Numbered from the stretch's first letter, positions 8,413 through 19,144 are shown. The stretch is DNA of 26,551 nt from Geosiphon pyriformis (GCA_016748015.1 JAAOMT010000626.1:15951-42501), one strand, 5' to 3'. Numbers and translations are program-made. Notes: generated from the letters alone by a model not told the origin.

Positions 8413-8632
8413 CTTCTGAATGTTACATAGTTTGGGGTATTGCATGATTGATTATCGCAATTAGGTTACATTTGTGTTGTGTACAATTTGAGTTATTAAT
8501 TAAATGATAATTTCGGACATTTTTGCTAATGTAATAAGTAATTATTTGGAACGATAATATATGCTAATTAATGATAGGAATTATAAGATAATTTCATGCT
8601 AAATAATATCTCTAATTTCGTCTGGTAACAGC

Positions 8633-10120
8633 ATCATCATTGACATGGTCCAGAAGGACATATTGATTAGACCAACAAACAGGCAGAAAGACAAGAGCAA
8701 CCTTTTTTCTCGTCCATCCTTCTATGATGTTATCAACAGCAGATTTAACCTCCTTGGGCTCCAAAATCAACTTATCATCCAATATCAAATGGTCCAGCAC
8801 AACTTTTTTGAACTGCCAATCCAAAATGCTCTTGATCATAAGTCCCTTATTAGAGCTAAAGTTTTCTATTCATTTGTCTATTGCTCTTCTGATTGAAATA
8901 TCTCTGGTCACCTTAGACTTGTAGTATTTAGACTTATGGTACAATTTTTTGACCCTTAATAGATGTTGAAGAATGCTCATCCTGCTCACATTATCATCAA
9001 ACATTGTGCACACTTTGGAGGCCCTCTTACTATCAAGATTAAACCACACCTTGAGGAAGCGAGTAGCATCCAATACCTAACCCAAACTCAAACATTTTAT
9101 CAACTTGGCCACCAACAACTCCAACCTGAAAAACTTCGAAGACAGCTTATTTTTCAAACAATCAAACTTGCTAAACCAACATCTAGAAAACACCTTATCT
9201 GCTGAATAAATGACCACATCCTTAAGGATCCTCCACATGGCATCCAAATCTCCATTAACTTTTGCATCATTGAATAAAACTATGTTTCCCAAGAATCTGT
9301 CTAAAGAACATTCCCTAAAATGTAACCACTTATTAGCATCTGCATCCTTGATCTTGAATTTCCACTTATCCTTATTGGCCTGTTTGCACTCACTATTAAG
9401 ACAGAAATCTAAGAAACTATCCAAACCAACAGAAACCAGAACAGCATTATGATCAGTATCAAAAAAATCAGAGACAGAAGAGATTTCATGACCAGCCAAA
9501 GCAGATGACAAACTCTTGCTCACAAAAATGTAGTTGATAACCTTCACAACACTCCGAAAATTGCCCCAAGTGAAAGCTTTAGCCAGAGGATGTCCACTAA
9601 AAAAGTTGACCAACCCCAAATCTGAGCAGAACTTAAGACTAGCACTCTTCTTAGATCCGTTTTTATTGAAGTCACCACCCAAAACCATGAACATAGAAAA
9701 ATTAGCAGCCTTAGCAATAAGAGAGTTAATTTCGCAAGCTTGGCCAAATCTAGTCTTGGTAGAAGCATCTGCATACAGGCCCAAAATCACAACTGACAAC
9801 TTGTTTTTAAAAAAGAGCCGAACGGATAGAAGACGACCAGGTACCTTCTCAACCTTAGAAACATGACAAGCAAGGGAATTGTTCATAATGATCATTACTC
9901 CAGCACTAAGAAACACATTGTCCAAACCAGAAGAGAATATTCTCACCCTGTTAAACTTGTTCATAATCCAAGGCCTAATATTAGACTTTAATTTTGTTTT
10001 CATAACAATAGAAACCATATTCCCAGAATTATTGTGCCAACAAACAACATCTTCCTGCTTGGCAGGGACATTGATACCACAAGCATTGCATGTTGCAATT
10101 TTTCAAACCAGCTCTATCAT
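8633..10120 (-). pseudogene. LINE ORF2 (left copy): endonuclease, RT missing
   Basis: The frame starts at ATG 10118-10120 and is kept throughout, with nonsense codons at 10103 (TGA where the other copy has Trp), 9077 (TAG) and 8870 (TAG). The AP-endonuclease-like domain shows IATCN near its start, GGDFNKNG, NYIFVSKS and FDTDHNAV. The catalytic Glu in the other copy's TESKLKG is replaced here (VMKTKLKS). The region before RT aligns with the right copy as VLDHLILDD versus ILDHLIVDD. It is then cut by the gypsy LTR at 8630, so no RT motif remains in the window. Confidence 0.86.
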
Positions 10121-11930
10121 TGGGAACCAAACCAGCATTGTCAATTTTGGCCAAGAGGCCTATAACTGTGACTGAAAGATTGTGCAAAGTTTTTTCTATT
10201 TTAGAGACAACCAAAGGATCAAAAACTGCCACTTCCACAATAGTCTCACCACCAGTGGCCACACCTGAATGCTTACTTATTACTATATCCGCTCCTTGAT
10301 TCTGTGATAAAAGGGTCACTAATGGCTGACATTTAGGGCTAGATTGGGAAACCGTTGGCCCAGGTGAGTCCAACCTCTTAGCCAACTTGTCCACGCATTC
10401 CGCGAGGCTGGCAAGACTACGCTCAAAAGTGGCAAACCTATTATTTAATTCTACAGACACCAATGGAGAAGGTTTTATTCCCGAAGAGAAACCAGAAAAA
10501 GCTGAATCATCACGTACAGGAAGAGGAGAAAAAGAAGACCCACCAACAACATTGGCTCATAAAATGCCACCAAAAGACACAGGACAGGATATTGAAGCAG
10601 TGCTTTGCATAAATAGAAGCCTGCCTGTTTTTATCATCCTCAGACAATATCCTATGAGCTAGTCTACCAGGGGAAGGTTTCCCACCCACAGAACAACCCA
10701 GAGATATATGACCCAAATTCCCACACTTAGCACACTTAGCAGAACCCATGTGAGCCTAACGCAGATTGGCACCCTTCAAGACAGGAGTGGTTTCCATAAC
10801 TGCATTAATCGAAGCCGCAGAGTCAAAACAGACAATAGCACATTTAGTCCAAACATACATAACAGGGTGTTGATTGATGATGCATGTTTCTCACCCACAG
10901 AACCAATGAAATCCCAGATATTATTTACATTAGTGCTCATCGGCAGTGTATAGAGCAAAGCCCTATGCTGATCTTTTGTGTTTCATGATTCCTTGTCCAA
11001 ATTAGCCTTAACCACTCTCACAGCATTCTTCCTGAGCAAGATAGACCATCTAGTTGCAACCAAATCAGCCTGATCCAATTGGGCAAATTTAACCACAGCC
11101 TTTTGCCATAGCTCTACCAATTGCATTTTGATTGACACAACAGAACCAAATTCAGAAAGCGCAGCGCGCACAGCTTCAACTGATGTTCCAACTGGAATTT
11201 TTTTTACCACCACAGCCCAATCTAAATGACCAGTTGGTTTCTTAAGATTAGTGTTAACTAAGATTTTCGCATTCTTAGCCTTTTTAGAAGTCTATGTCAA
11301 GCTCGATTCGAACGTAAATGTTGCTCTGATGATCCCAACAAATTTTGAGGGAGTAGAGGCCCCCCCAAAACCATTAATTCCTAAAAATAATTTTCTGACT
11401 GCAGAAAGTTTCTCTTGAGAAGATTTACCAGTCACTTTTTCCAATCCAATATCCAGAGCAAATGACTTATGAACAAGGACATTAACCAGATTTCTCAAAG
11501 GAGGAAGAAGTTCTAAATGGCCACCTGACAGAATATCACCATCATTATCATCGTCCAGAAAATTAATTTTGCTTAGAGGTTTACCTAAAGCTTGCTTAGT
11601 AACTATCTTGGACTCTTTTGGTGTTTGGTTAATGTCTCTCTCTTCCAAAAGATCATTTTTTCCATAATCTACACTAGTTTCCTCAATCAAAAACTCCTCT
11701 TCTATGTCCACACTGTCAGATTCAGTGGTATCCCCAGCCTTAAACCCCTAAGAATCACCAACCACTTTATTAGACACAACTATTTTTTGAGCAGTACTGT
11801 CCTTCAGAACACCACTTTTTCTCTTTTTCTTAGAAGCAATGTCCTTACTAACAGTATCAGCACTAAAGTCTTTGGCAGACTTCTTCATTACAGCAACACT
11901 GGGACCAACAATGGCCTCGTAATCAAGCAA
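10029..11930 (-). pseudogene. LINE ORF1 (left copy), fragmented
   Basis: This is a homologue of the right-copy ORF1, read in pieces: 11930-11748, 11711-11292, 11213-10983, 10958-10776, 10749-10510 and 10463-10029. All but the 10749-10510 piece share one frame, so a frameshift near 10760 is undone further on. Nonsense codons cause the other breaks. The first RRM-like domain is visible (WAVVVKKIPVGT through IKMQLVELWQKAVVKF), and a CCHC knuckle reads CAKCGNLGHISLGC. A coiled-coil segment near 10400-10460 reads NNRFATFERSLASLAECVDK. ORF1 proteins bind element RNA. This copy is non-functional. Confidence 0.82.
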
Positions 11931-12030
11931 AAAAGGTTTGGATTTATTGTACTGAATTGTAGAAAACTTCTTTTTAAAAAACTTTTGGCTCTTTTTCAGA
12001 AATTTGGGACAAAGGAAAGAAAAAAGTTTT

Positions 12031-13740
12031 TATATTAATATGAAATTATAATAACTATATTATTTTTTATAAATAATTATGACTTATTCTTCTATTTTCA
12101 AATTTTTTGTAAAAATTAATAACTGTAATTTTGAGATTTATTATATTTTAATCAGATTTTTTATATATTTAAATTATTTCTTTGTCAAAATTTTTCTTGT
12201 TATTTCTATTATTATTATATAATAACTATTTATTTTGCTATTTATTAATGTATTTTAATCTGTGTTTTTGTATTTTACAATAAGCAACAAAATAGCCAAA
12301 ATTAAATTATATACTTGTTTATTTAAAATTATTTTTTGCTCAATTTATTTACAAAAAACTGCATAAATTCTCAGTTGAAAGCATAATTTCCATGTATTTA
12401 GAAGTTTAGCAATCTCAATTTATATATAAAACAGTTAAAAATATTTTGTCATTAATAAATAGCACTGTTTTTTATCGTTAATAACTATAGTATTAATATT
12501 AAAAAATTTTACCTACTAAGTTCAAAAATATTATTGTACAAAACTCATACTGTTTTGTTCACAAAACCACTAATAATTAAAAACATTAATATATGTCAAT
12601 TTTATTTTTATTCTTTTCAAAATTTTTAATAAATTTATTAATTACTTTATAATTCAAAGTATTTTCATTTTTTTTTAATATTACAAAGCAAAAAATTATA
12701 AAATATTTTTCAAAATTTATTTGAATAAAATTTATTGTATACTACATAATTATTTATAAAGCCAAAATCAGTTCAAGTATTTAGTTTTTTTCATTGTACA
12801 AGCTTTTATTTTTTAACTAAAATGAACTCATAAAATCAGTATTTTTTTTTATATTTATAAAATTAGCCAAACTTTAATGTTTTTTTTATCAATTTCTTAG
12901 TATTTAATGCTTTACGCAAACTAGTAAAACTTGATTAATTAAAATTCTTAACAGTTTTAATCAAATCAATCAGTAAAATTACTGTACGAATTAGAAAGTT
13001 TAAAAATATTTAAAACTTATGTTTTTTTTTTCAAGCATCTGAAGTGTTTTTTAGTAACAAACAATCATTTTTTAAAAGTTAATTTATTTAATCACTTGGT
13101 TTGGTTTCGGGAAATGGTTGAAATTTACATGAATAATTTTAAATTGATTATAATAGAATGAGTGAATAAAAAAAAGGCATAACAAGATTTTCAAGTCATT
13201 CAATGATGAAGACAAACATTACGAGTTATAAATTCTTTTTTCAAAAATTTCTTTAAAGGATCCCACTTTTGCTCATTTTAGTAAAGATTTTAAAGTAAAT
13301 GTCACAAAACATTTTTCATATATCTTTACAAAAAAACTAAATTATTTTGGTAAATTATCTCATATTCTTTTTTTAAAAAGGCTTGAACGAACTTATTCTT
13401 AAAACCCAGCTCTGTAATTAAGATTGAGAACAATAATGATGATAACAGAGATATGGCAGGGAGATGACTAAAAAAATTCCTCGCCCAGAAAAATTTTAAG
13501 GGCTTCGAGTTTGTGCTTTACGCCCATGTAGTTTTATGAACTTAACGCCACTAGCATGAGATAGATCTTGATAGACATTTTCTATCTTCCACTTAATCTT
13601 TGCTCTTAAAAAAAATTAGGGATTAATAATAATTAAAGATCCTGTAATCAATCAGAAACATTTTTAATAAAAACAACACGATATTATAAATTCTTTTTTG
13701 GTTAAGATAAGCTGCTGATCTAAAATTACATAGCCTAATA
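12031..13740. other. AT-rich stretch with no recognisable gene
   Basis: Very high A+T with frequent stops in all frames; no motif, no RNA gene and no coding remnant that I can recognise. Around 13430-13560 the composition is somewhat more mixed, but nothing reads as a known product. Confidence 0.6.
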
Positions 13741-13764
13741 ATTTGAAAAAGTTTTATATAAAAA

Positions 13765-13975
13765 CAGCCTTTTTTTCTTTATCGCTTCCATTACTTCCCT
13801 TTATCACTTCTCTTCATTTTTTAATCCCTTTGCTTCCCTTTCTTCCTTTATCGCTTCTTTTTCTTTCCTTTTTTTCGTCACCCTCCTTTTTTTCGTTCCC
13901 CCTTTCTCCCTTTCTCTCTTTTTTTCTTTTTTCTTGTCCTTCTCTCTTCCTGTCCTTCTCTCTCTCTTCGTTCCT
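13765..13975 (+). repeat. Pyrimidine-rich low-complexity tract
   Basis: About 210 bp are almost entirely C and T on the plus strand, built of TTCCTTT, TCTCTC and CCCTT words. Short CTTCC-rich pieces recur at the edges of the two duplicated units downstream (14218-14270 and 14590-14638). The open frames across it are a composition effect. Confidence 0.8.
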
Positions 13976-14638
13976 ATATAAGGTGAGTTTCACTAGGTAT
14001 TGCACTTGTTTAAAGTTAAAACGTTAAAAAATAAAAAAAAAAGATTTTTTGGAAGAAATTTGTGGCGATTTTTTAAGATAATTGTGGATCACCTCTATAA
14101 TTATCTTGGACTTGTCACATGCACATTTTTCTTCTTAAATAATCACAAATACAAACTTGATCATGTGACAATACTCATATATACATGTCTTTTTTTATAG
14201 ATGACTTATTTACAACAAAGTCCTTCATTCTTCATTCCTGTCCTCCCTCTTGCTCTCTCTCTTCATTCCTATGTAACTTTTTCAAGGTGGGTTTCGCTGG
14301 GTATTGTACTTGTTTAAAAGTTAAAACGTTAAAAAAATAAAAAATAAAAAAAGTAAAAAAATAAAAAAAGTAAAAAATAAAAAAAGTAAAAAATAAAAAA
14401 TAATAAAAAAAAAGATTTTTTCGGAAGGAATTTGTGGTGATTCTTTAAGATAATTGTGGATCACCTCTATAATTACCTTGGACTTGTCGCGTGCATATTT
14501 TCTTCTTAAATAATCACAAATACAAACTTAATCATGTGACGATACTCATATATACATGTCTTTTTTTTATAGATGACTTATTTACAACAAAAGTCCTTCG
14601 TTCTTCCTTCTTGTCCTTCCCCTCTTTCCGTTCTTATG
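13971..14638 (+). repeat. Tandem duplication (two units, about 295 and 372 bp)
   Basis: Unit A (about 13971-14265) and unit B (about 14266-14638) share the order TTCCTAT, GGTATTG, CTTGTTTAAA, GTTAAAACGTT, an A-rich tract, GATAATTGTGGATCACCTC, TAAATAATCACAAATACAAA, ATATATACATGTC and GATGACTTATTTACAACAA. Unit B is longer mainly through an expanded run of AAAAAATAAAAAAAGT repeats (14322-14411). Unit A carries nested inverted repeats: 14075-14083 with 14099-14107, and 14112-14121 with 14162-14171. This could be a duplicated MITE-like element; that is inference. Confidence 0.82.
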
Positions 14639-14639
14639 C

Positions 14640-15200
14640 AAAATATTTGTGAATATTTACAATATTTAATAATATTCTGAGCATTTTAACAAGTCAGTTT
14701 TCTATCTCTTTTGGCAATATGATTATGCCAAGTTGCGACTTGAAAACTGCTAGTGAAAAAGCTTCAAAATCCAAAAATTCTCCTTTCGAGTTATTTAGGC
14801 ATCTAAGCCTCGTTTTTGGAATTGTAAAATAATAAATTTTAGGTTGTCTTGAAGTACCAAGCATCAAAGTTGTAGAAACTTCGGTTACAAAACTTAAAAA
14901 GGGGTATATTGTTTGATACAGAAATTTTCAAAGCACTTGAGGCTTGTGTTCCAAGGATAAATCAATTAAAATTTCTGGGATTTAACTATCTTTAATCTGT
15001 GACTTTGTCTAAAAGAATGTTGCAAATTTTTTTAAAGGATCTCTTTATATTTCTCAAAGCAATTCATTAGGATGTGTTTTAGTTAAAAGGCGGCCAACAA
15101 CACGAACCAAAAATTTATTGGGTAAAACAATGTTTTCAAACAGTTTGGTGATTCAAGAAACACAATCTTTATAAAAACACCAAATTCGGTAGTTGAATAT
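14640..15200. other. Less AT-rich stretch, possible gene remnant, unidentified
   Basis: Composition is closer to coding than its surroundings, and short plus-strand frames read FELFRHLSLVFG (near 14790) and EIFKALEACVPRINQLKF (near 14925). They are in broken frames with many stops. I cannot match them to a family. A decayed leucine-rich protein gene is possible, but chance is not excluded. Confidence 0.25.
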
Positions 15201-16274
15201 GGTATTTAATATAGCAGTACAAATTGATATTTTATTGATAAGTAGCAATAAAATCAAATATTATATTGGTTATTACAAATAACAGAACTGTTTAATTAAA
15301 ATTGATTTTAATTCTAGCTTTGTTTAAAATTGGGTTAATTGAATTGTTTAAAACTTTGTTAAAATTATACTTTGTTAAAAATTAAACTTACTATGTTTGT
15401 TTTTATTATGTAATTAATTTATTTGTTGAATACTCTTTTTATTTAATTCTAATATTATTTTGAAAAACAATAATGTCAAAGTGGTTCAAAAATCTATTGA
15501 TATGGTGTTTGTTTTATGACAATACACAAATGTGTAGTAACTGCTTTTATAATAAAATATAAAATACTCTAATTAATTTTTTTATCAAGAAATTATTATT
15601 TTTTTTAATTAATATTTGCGATTTTAAATTTTTTGGTTTATTAATAATAATCTTAATATTTAGCCAAAATTCCAATTATTTTCTTAATAATAGCTACAAA
15701 TTTTTTAAGATTATAAAATTGAAAAATTATTAGTGTTACAATTTAAATAAAAAATTAATCATATAATTTATTTTTTTCGTACAAAGTAAACAAATTTATA
15801 AATATTCAGTAAAATAATTTTTGGCATGAGCAATTTATTTATTTTTATTATTTTGAGTTTGAATGCTTATTTATAAAATCCGCTTATAAAAAAAAATGAA
15901 CAAATATTTTTAATAATTAAAAAATATTGAAGTATATATTGAAACATAAATTGCAATACAATTATAAATTTTATAAATATAATGATAATAATTTTTAATA
16001 CCTTTCAATTATTTTTGCATATATTACATGTATTAATAAATTTTTTTATTATACTTTTTAGTATCCAATTATATTGAGTAATTATTTTTAAAAAATTAAT
16101 ATATTGTAATAACAATATTATTAATATTTTAACAATAGATTATAAATTAATAACTTACAGCTTTATTTGTTTTATGATAATTCGTATGTTGTAATTCTTG
16201 TTGCAATTTTCAATAATAAAATACAGATATTTTTTTTAAAAATTATTTCAAAAGTTTTCTTTTTTAATTATATA

Positions 16275-16313
<39 letters not shown>

Positions 16314-16640
16314 ATATTATATATTGTTTAGATAAAAATTCAAATATTATGATTATAGAATATAAATAAAAAATTTCAAAGAATAAAATTACATACTGAT
16401 AAATTTATTAATTAATGAAAGATGTTTATTTTTGCTAAATTATAAAGTATAATATGCATTTATTTATACAAAACAAATTTAATAGGATCAATGCATTTTT
16501 GAAGATAATTATGAATAGATAATAAAATAAATAAATATAAATAAACTGCATAAATTTTTTTAATGATTAATTATTAACGTAAATTTTTAATATATTGTAT
16601 AATAATTAATTCAATGGATTAGCCGATTGTCATTTATAAA
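15201..16640. other. AT-rich stretch, no gene seen
   Basis: Nearly all A and T with stops in every frame. The only structure I see is the ATT microsatellite at 16275-16311. Confidence 0.6.
16275..16311 (+). repeat. ATT trinucleotide microsatellite
   Basis: About twelve uninterrupted ATT units in an AT-rich intergenic stretch. Confidence 0.9.
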
Positions 16641-16642
16641 TT

Positions 16643-17045
16643 AGATAAACTAACCTCAATTATTTGTAAACTTAAGACACGACTTGTATAAATTATTCCT
16701 GGATGAATTTTTATCATTGTTGTTGTTTTTGTTAAAGCTTTTGTTGTCGTATTATTTTTTTACATTTTTCATAGGTGTTTCTCTGATTCAAAAAACTGTA
16801 CTCTTTCAGGACTCATAATTTTCCAATACATCTTCTTAAGTTTATTCAACTCCTACAAAATTCTTCCACAGTAGAACGATTCTCAGGATTAACATACCAA
16901 CAATTTTCATTGATTTTGACAATAAAAGGTTGAATAAGGTGGGAGATAATTTCAGGTCTAATACCCTTCCTGTTGCTAATTCCCAAAATAACATGGAAAA
17001 ACTATAAATATTACTTTCTGTAAACTTTTCTCCTCATAAAAAATG
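16643..17045 (-). pseudogene. Protein kinase pseudogene fragment (3' part), inverted relative to the kinase gene
   Basis: The reverse complement matches the 3' part of the kinase gene at about 19555-19970. It reads EKFTESNIYSFSMLFWELATG, kinase subdomain IX (one base run in the gene reads EKFTKKGDIYSFSMLLWELATG). A deletion of about 55 bp then removes the PPFYDCSHDH segment and shifts the frame. It resumes as GIRPEIISHLIQP, NENCWYVNPENRSTVEEF (subdomain XI) and a stop near 16850. The ACAACA-rich tail and the C-terminal end (IHPG.IYTSR) are also still recognisable down to about 16643. It is a decayed duplicate of the neighbouring gene in opposite orientation, useful as an outgroup for the gene's stop codon. 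Confidence 0.85.
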
Positions 17046-18400
17046 TGTATAGATTATTTTTAAAATAGGGTCTTTCTGAAGCTTTATTTAATAGTACGTT
17101 TTTAAAAGTAATATTTTAAAGGCGGAGTTAGCACATGTATTATGTTGTTTCTCTATTTTTTACATTGTTTAACAAATCAGTTAATAAAATCATTAATTCA
17201 TTCATTAACCATAAAAAATGTCTTGATTTATCAAATAATGTTAAAATTAATGAATAAATCAAATTATTAATGACTTAAGTGACTATAGGGCACAAAGATA
17301 CCAAAAAAGTTTGCCTAAGCGAGTAGTTCTATTTTTTGTAGAAGAACAACAGCAAAAACAACAACAATAACAATGAAAGCTTAAATTTAATATGACGCAT
17401 AATCTCCTTCCACCACCGATTTCTTTATTCACCATAAAATTTGAACTGTGAAATTTTTGAGTACTTTTTGGCACAGCGGTTACCTCAATGCAACTTATCA
17501 ATCAAACCTCTAACATAAAATAGTGTTTATAAACCTTTGGAACAATTACACAATGTGCAAATAGTATGGTCAATTCCTATGCCTAAAAAGGTGTAAAAAA
17601 ACTAAAAGTTAAGTAAATTTTTAATTAATTATCATTTAAAAACCTTTTATCGAAAATGGGCTTATAAAAAACTAATGAATGATTAAATTGAACTTGAAAA
17701 AATCAAATTTAATATAAGCATATAATATTAAATTTAAAACTATTTTCATTATAAAGTAATAAATGTATATATATATTTGAAAAGTCAAATTTAAATAATA
17801 TTTATATTTAAACTGAAATATTTTATTTAAAAAATTATTATTTAATTCAAAATAAGTTAAACTGTTAAACATCAATAATATTTTTTGATTTACCAAATTA
17901 ATAAATAAACAAGAAAAGTGAAAAAACAAATTTGGAAGTTTCAACTTTCCATTAAAATTTATTTCATCAAGTTTTCAACAAATTTTAATTCTAAAGATGA
18001 TAATTATTAAGATTAGGAATATGTACATCAAAGTAATTTTAATATTTCTTGATCAATAAAATACATTTCGGCTTAACAGAAAGCAATTTTAAATTACATA
18101 TATTCAAATGGTAAATTAGTGGTTAATTTTTAATATCTCTAACTCTTTTATGTATTAGTTCAAATTTAGTTTAGAGAGAAACTGAGAGCTAATAAAAACA
18201 AGAAATTAATGTTTTGGTGCAACGTCACACAAAGCCTAAATCGTTTTTATCATTATTATTGTTGCTGTTCTATAAATAAATTCGAAATACTTGCTTGTTT
18301 GGCATCCTTATGTATTATAGCTACTCAAATTTTTTCATGGTTAAACCTATTTAGTATGATTTGTAGCGAATCACAGTCTGATGAATAAGTTTAATAAATT
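17046..18400. other. Gap between kinase fragment and kinase gene
   Basis: Mostly AT-rich. A CAA/ACA-rich run at 17343-17372 resembles the repeat in the kinase genes but lacks any kinase motif around it. No gene supported. Confidence 0.55.
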
Positions 18401-18403
18401 GTA

Positions 18404-18435
18404 TTGTTTCTTCTATGCGAACATAGAAGAAACAA
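18404..18435. promoter_or_regulatory. Perfect 14-bp inverted repeat, hairpin upstream of the kinase gene
   Basis: Arms TTGTTTCTTCTATG (18404-18417) and CATAGAAGAAACAA (18422-18435) pair perfectly around the four-base loop CGAA. It lies 132 bp before the kinase ATG, in either promoter or 5' leader. A binding site for a dimeric regulator or an RNA hairpin are both possible; the sequence does not decide. Confidence 0.75.
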
Positions 18436-18732
18436 CATAAATAAGAACTCGCCTTTAGACAAATAACTTTCTAAACTTACTATCAAATAAACCTTTAAAG
18501 AAACTCTCTTTGGATAATAACACTTATTCACATTTTTTCCTTTTTATCCTTTGTCTTTATCCATATCATGGAAAACAAAGAAATTAATAGTTATCGTCCA
18601 GATGCTCATGATTGCAACCTGTGTAAAGAATGTCAATGGAGTATTAAAGATAATGGTGATAATGAGTGTAGAGCATGCTAGTTCATATTTTTTGAAAAAC
18701 TTTATAAAGACTTTTCAAGCGGCAATGAAGAA

Positions 18733-19016
18733 GTGGATGAAATAATTAAGAATCCAATCTATATTCCACCTGGAAGTGAATATAATTATGATAAAGTGAA
18801 ATACTATGAATGGATTCCATGGGAACATTTGTCGAATATCCACAAAATTGCTAGAGGAGGGTTTGGTATAATTTATAAAGCAACCCTAATTGATGGATTA
18901 ATTGATATATCGAGTATGAAACATCATGGCGAAATGGAATATAAAAGATGGAGAGTAAGAGAAGAAGTAGCAATAAAAATTATACCAATTAACACAGTTC
19001 AGAAGTGTTTAAAGAG
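18733..19016 (+). CDS. Kinase exon, N-lobe start (possible start if the upstream TAG is real)
   Basis: MDEIIKNPIYIPPGSEYN leads into EWIPWEHLSNIHKIARGG, the start of the kinase fold, then the loop GGFGIIYKA and VAIKII with the ATP lysine. A donor AG|GTAAAC is at 19017. The ATG is in frame with the upstream Cys motif and was probably an internal Met (SGNEEVDEII context). It is the first in-frame Met after the TAG at 18679. Translation from here would keep the whole catalytic domain but lose the Cys motif. Confidence 0.7.
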
Positions 19017-19144
19017 GTAAACAACCTATTATTATTATTTATATTCAATTCATATTTACCTATTGTTTATTTATTTATTCATTTATTCACCTTATATTAT
19101 CTATTTACTTTTTACATTGTGTTGTGATAGTTAAATATTCAAAG
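19017..19144 (+). other. Kinase intron 1, two possible acceptors
   Basis: The donor is GTAAAC at 19017. The best-looking acceptor, TTGTGATAG ending at 19130, would join in the wrong frame and hit a stop at once, while its downstream frame reads LNIQRAMFIKNG well. The acceptor AAAG ending at 19144 keeps the frame (KCLKRAMFIKNG). A one-base loss in AAAGAG before the donor would explain why the natural site no longer fits. Confidence 0.55.

Larger units (their letters stand above)
1..8630 (-). mobile_element. Ty3/gypsy LTR retrotransposon with dUTPase, 3' end cut off by window
   Basis: This is a nearly complete minus-strand element. It has a 5' LTR (7651-8630), a primer binding site directly inside it, and Gag-Pol domains in the order Gag, protease, Cys-rich domain, dUTPase, RT, RNase H, integrase. 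RT before integrase is the Ty3/gypsy order. All coding segments from 7605 to 559 share one reading frame and are separated only by stop codons. These are at 7066, 6121, 5974, 5899, 5860, 4399, 2581, 2065, 1993 and 958 (lowest plus-strand coordinate of each). The element is therefore a decayed single-polyprotein copy. A further reading frame follows Pol up to the window edge. The 3' LTR and polypurine tract are not in the window. It is inserted into the ORF2 of a LINE that continues at 8631. Confidence 0.93.
7651..8630 (-). repeat. 5' LTR of the gypsy element (980 bp)
   Basis: On the minus strand the LTR starts TGTTACCAG at 8630 and ends CCGGTAACA at 7651, giving 7-bp inverted termini TGTTACC/GGTAACA with the usual TG...CA ends. 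The inner end abuts a primer binding site and the outer end abuts broken LINE ORF2. The first ~420 bp match the start of a second LTR at 26153-26551. U3 contains 20-bp phased repeats and a TATA box. R/U5 (below about 8215) contains a 68-bp imperfect tandem repeat. The partner LTR is outside the window, so the boundaries rest on the termini, the primer site and the second LTR. Confidence 0.85.
8631..12030 (-). mobile_element. LINE, left copy, minus strand, cut in ORF2 by the gypsy LTR
   Basis: This is a non-LTR retrotransposon of the same family as the copy at 21341-26152. Homology begins near 12030 with the shared leader TTTCTTTCCTTTGTCC. ORF1 spans about 11930-10029, and ORF2 runs from 10120 down to the LTR border at 8630. 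ORF2 ends abruptly after reading VNDDA, just where the RT domain begins; the rest should lie beyond the left end of the gypsy element, outside the window. Coding identity with the right copy is only moderate (about half of residues in the endonuclease by eye), so the two are separate old insertions. Confidence 0.9.

Noticed and set aside
8212-8630. Shared ~400-bp end blocks first read as a conserved LINE 3' UTR or as terminal inverted repeats of an 18-kb composite transposon
   Set aside because: The left block runs on to GGTAACA at 7651 next to a tRNA primer site and gag, and both blocks start TGTTACC in the middle of LINE ORF2. They are LTR starts, not LINE tails or transposon ends.
8600-8660. 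Microhomology-mediated internal deletion of the RT domain in the left LINE
   Set aside because: The apparent join at GCT is only the first base of the LTR next to a chance GC; insertion of the gypsy element explains the break.
13743-14027. Plus-strand frame of 94 codons, Leu/Phe/Ser-rich
   Set aside because: A product of the pyrimidine-rich tract; no coding signature.
17283-17501. Minus-strand frame of 72 codons with Cys run
   Set aside because: The Cys run comes from a CAA/ACA-type repeat read in another frame; no homology or motif.
17672-17944. Minus-strand frame of 90 codons rich in Leu, Asn, Ile and Tyr
   Set aside because: Typical of AT-rich DNA; no family resemblance.
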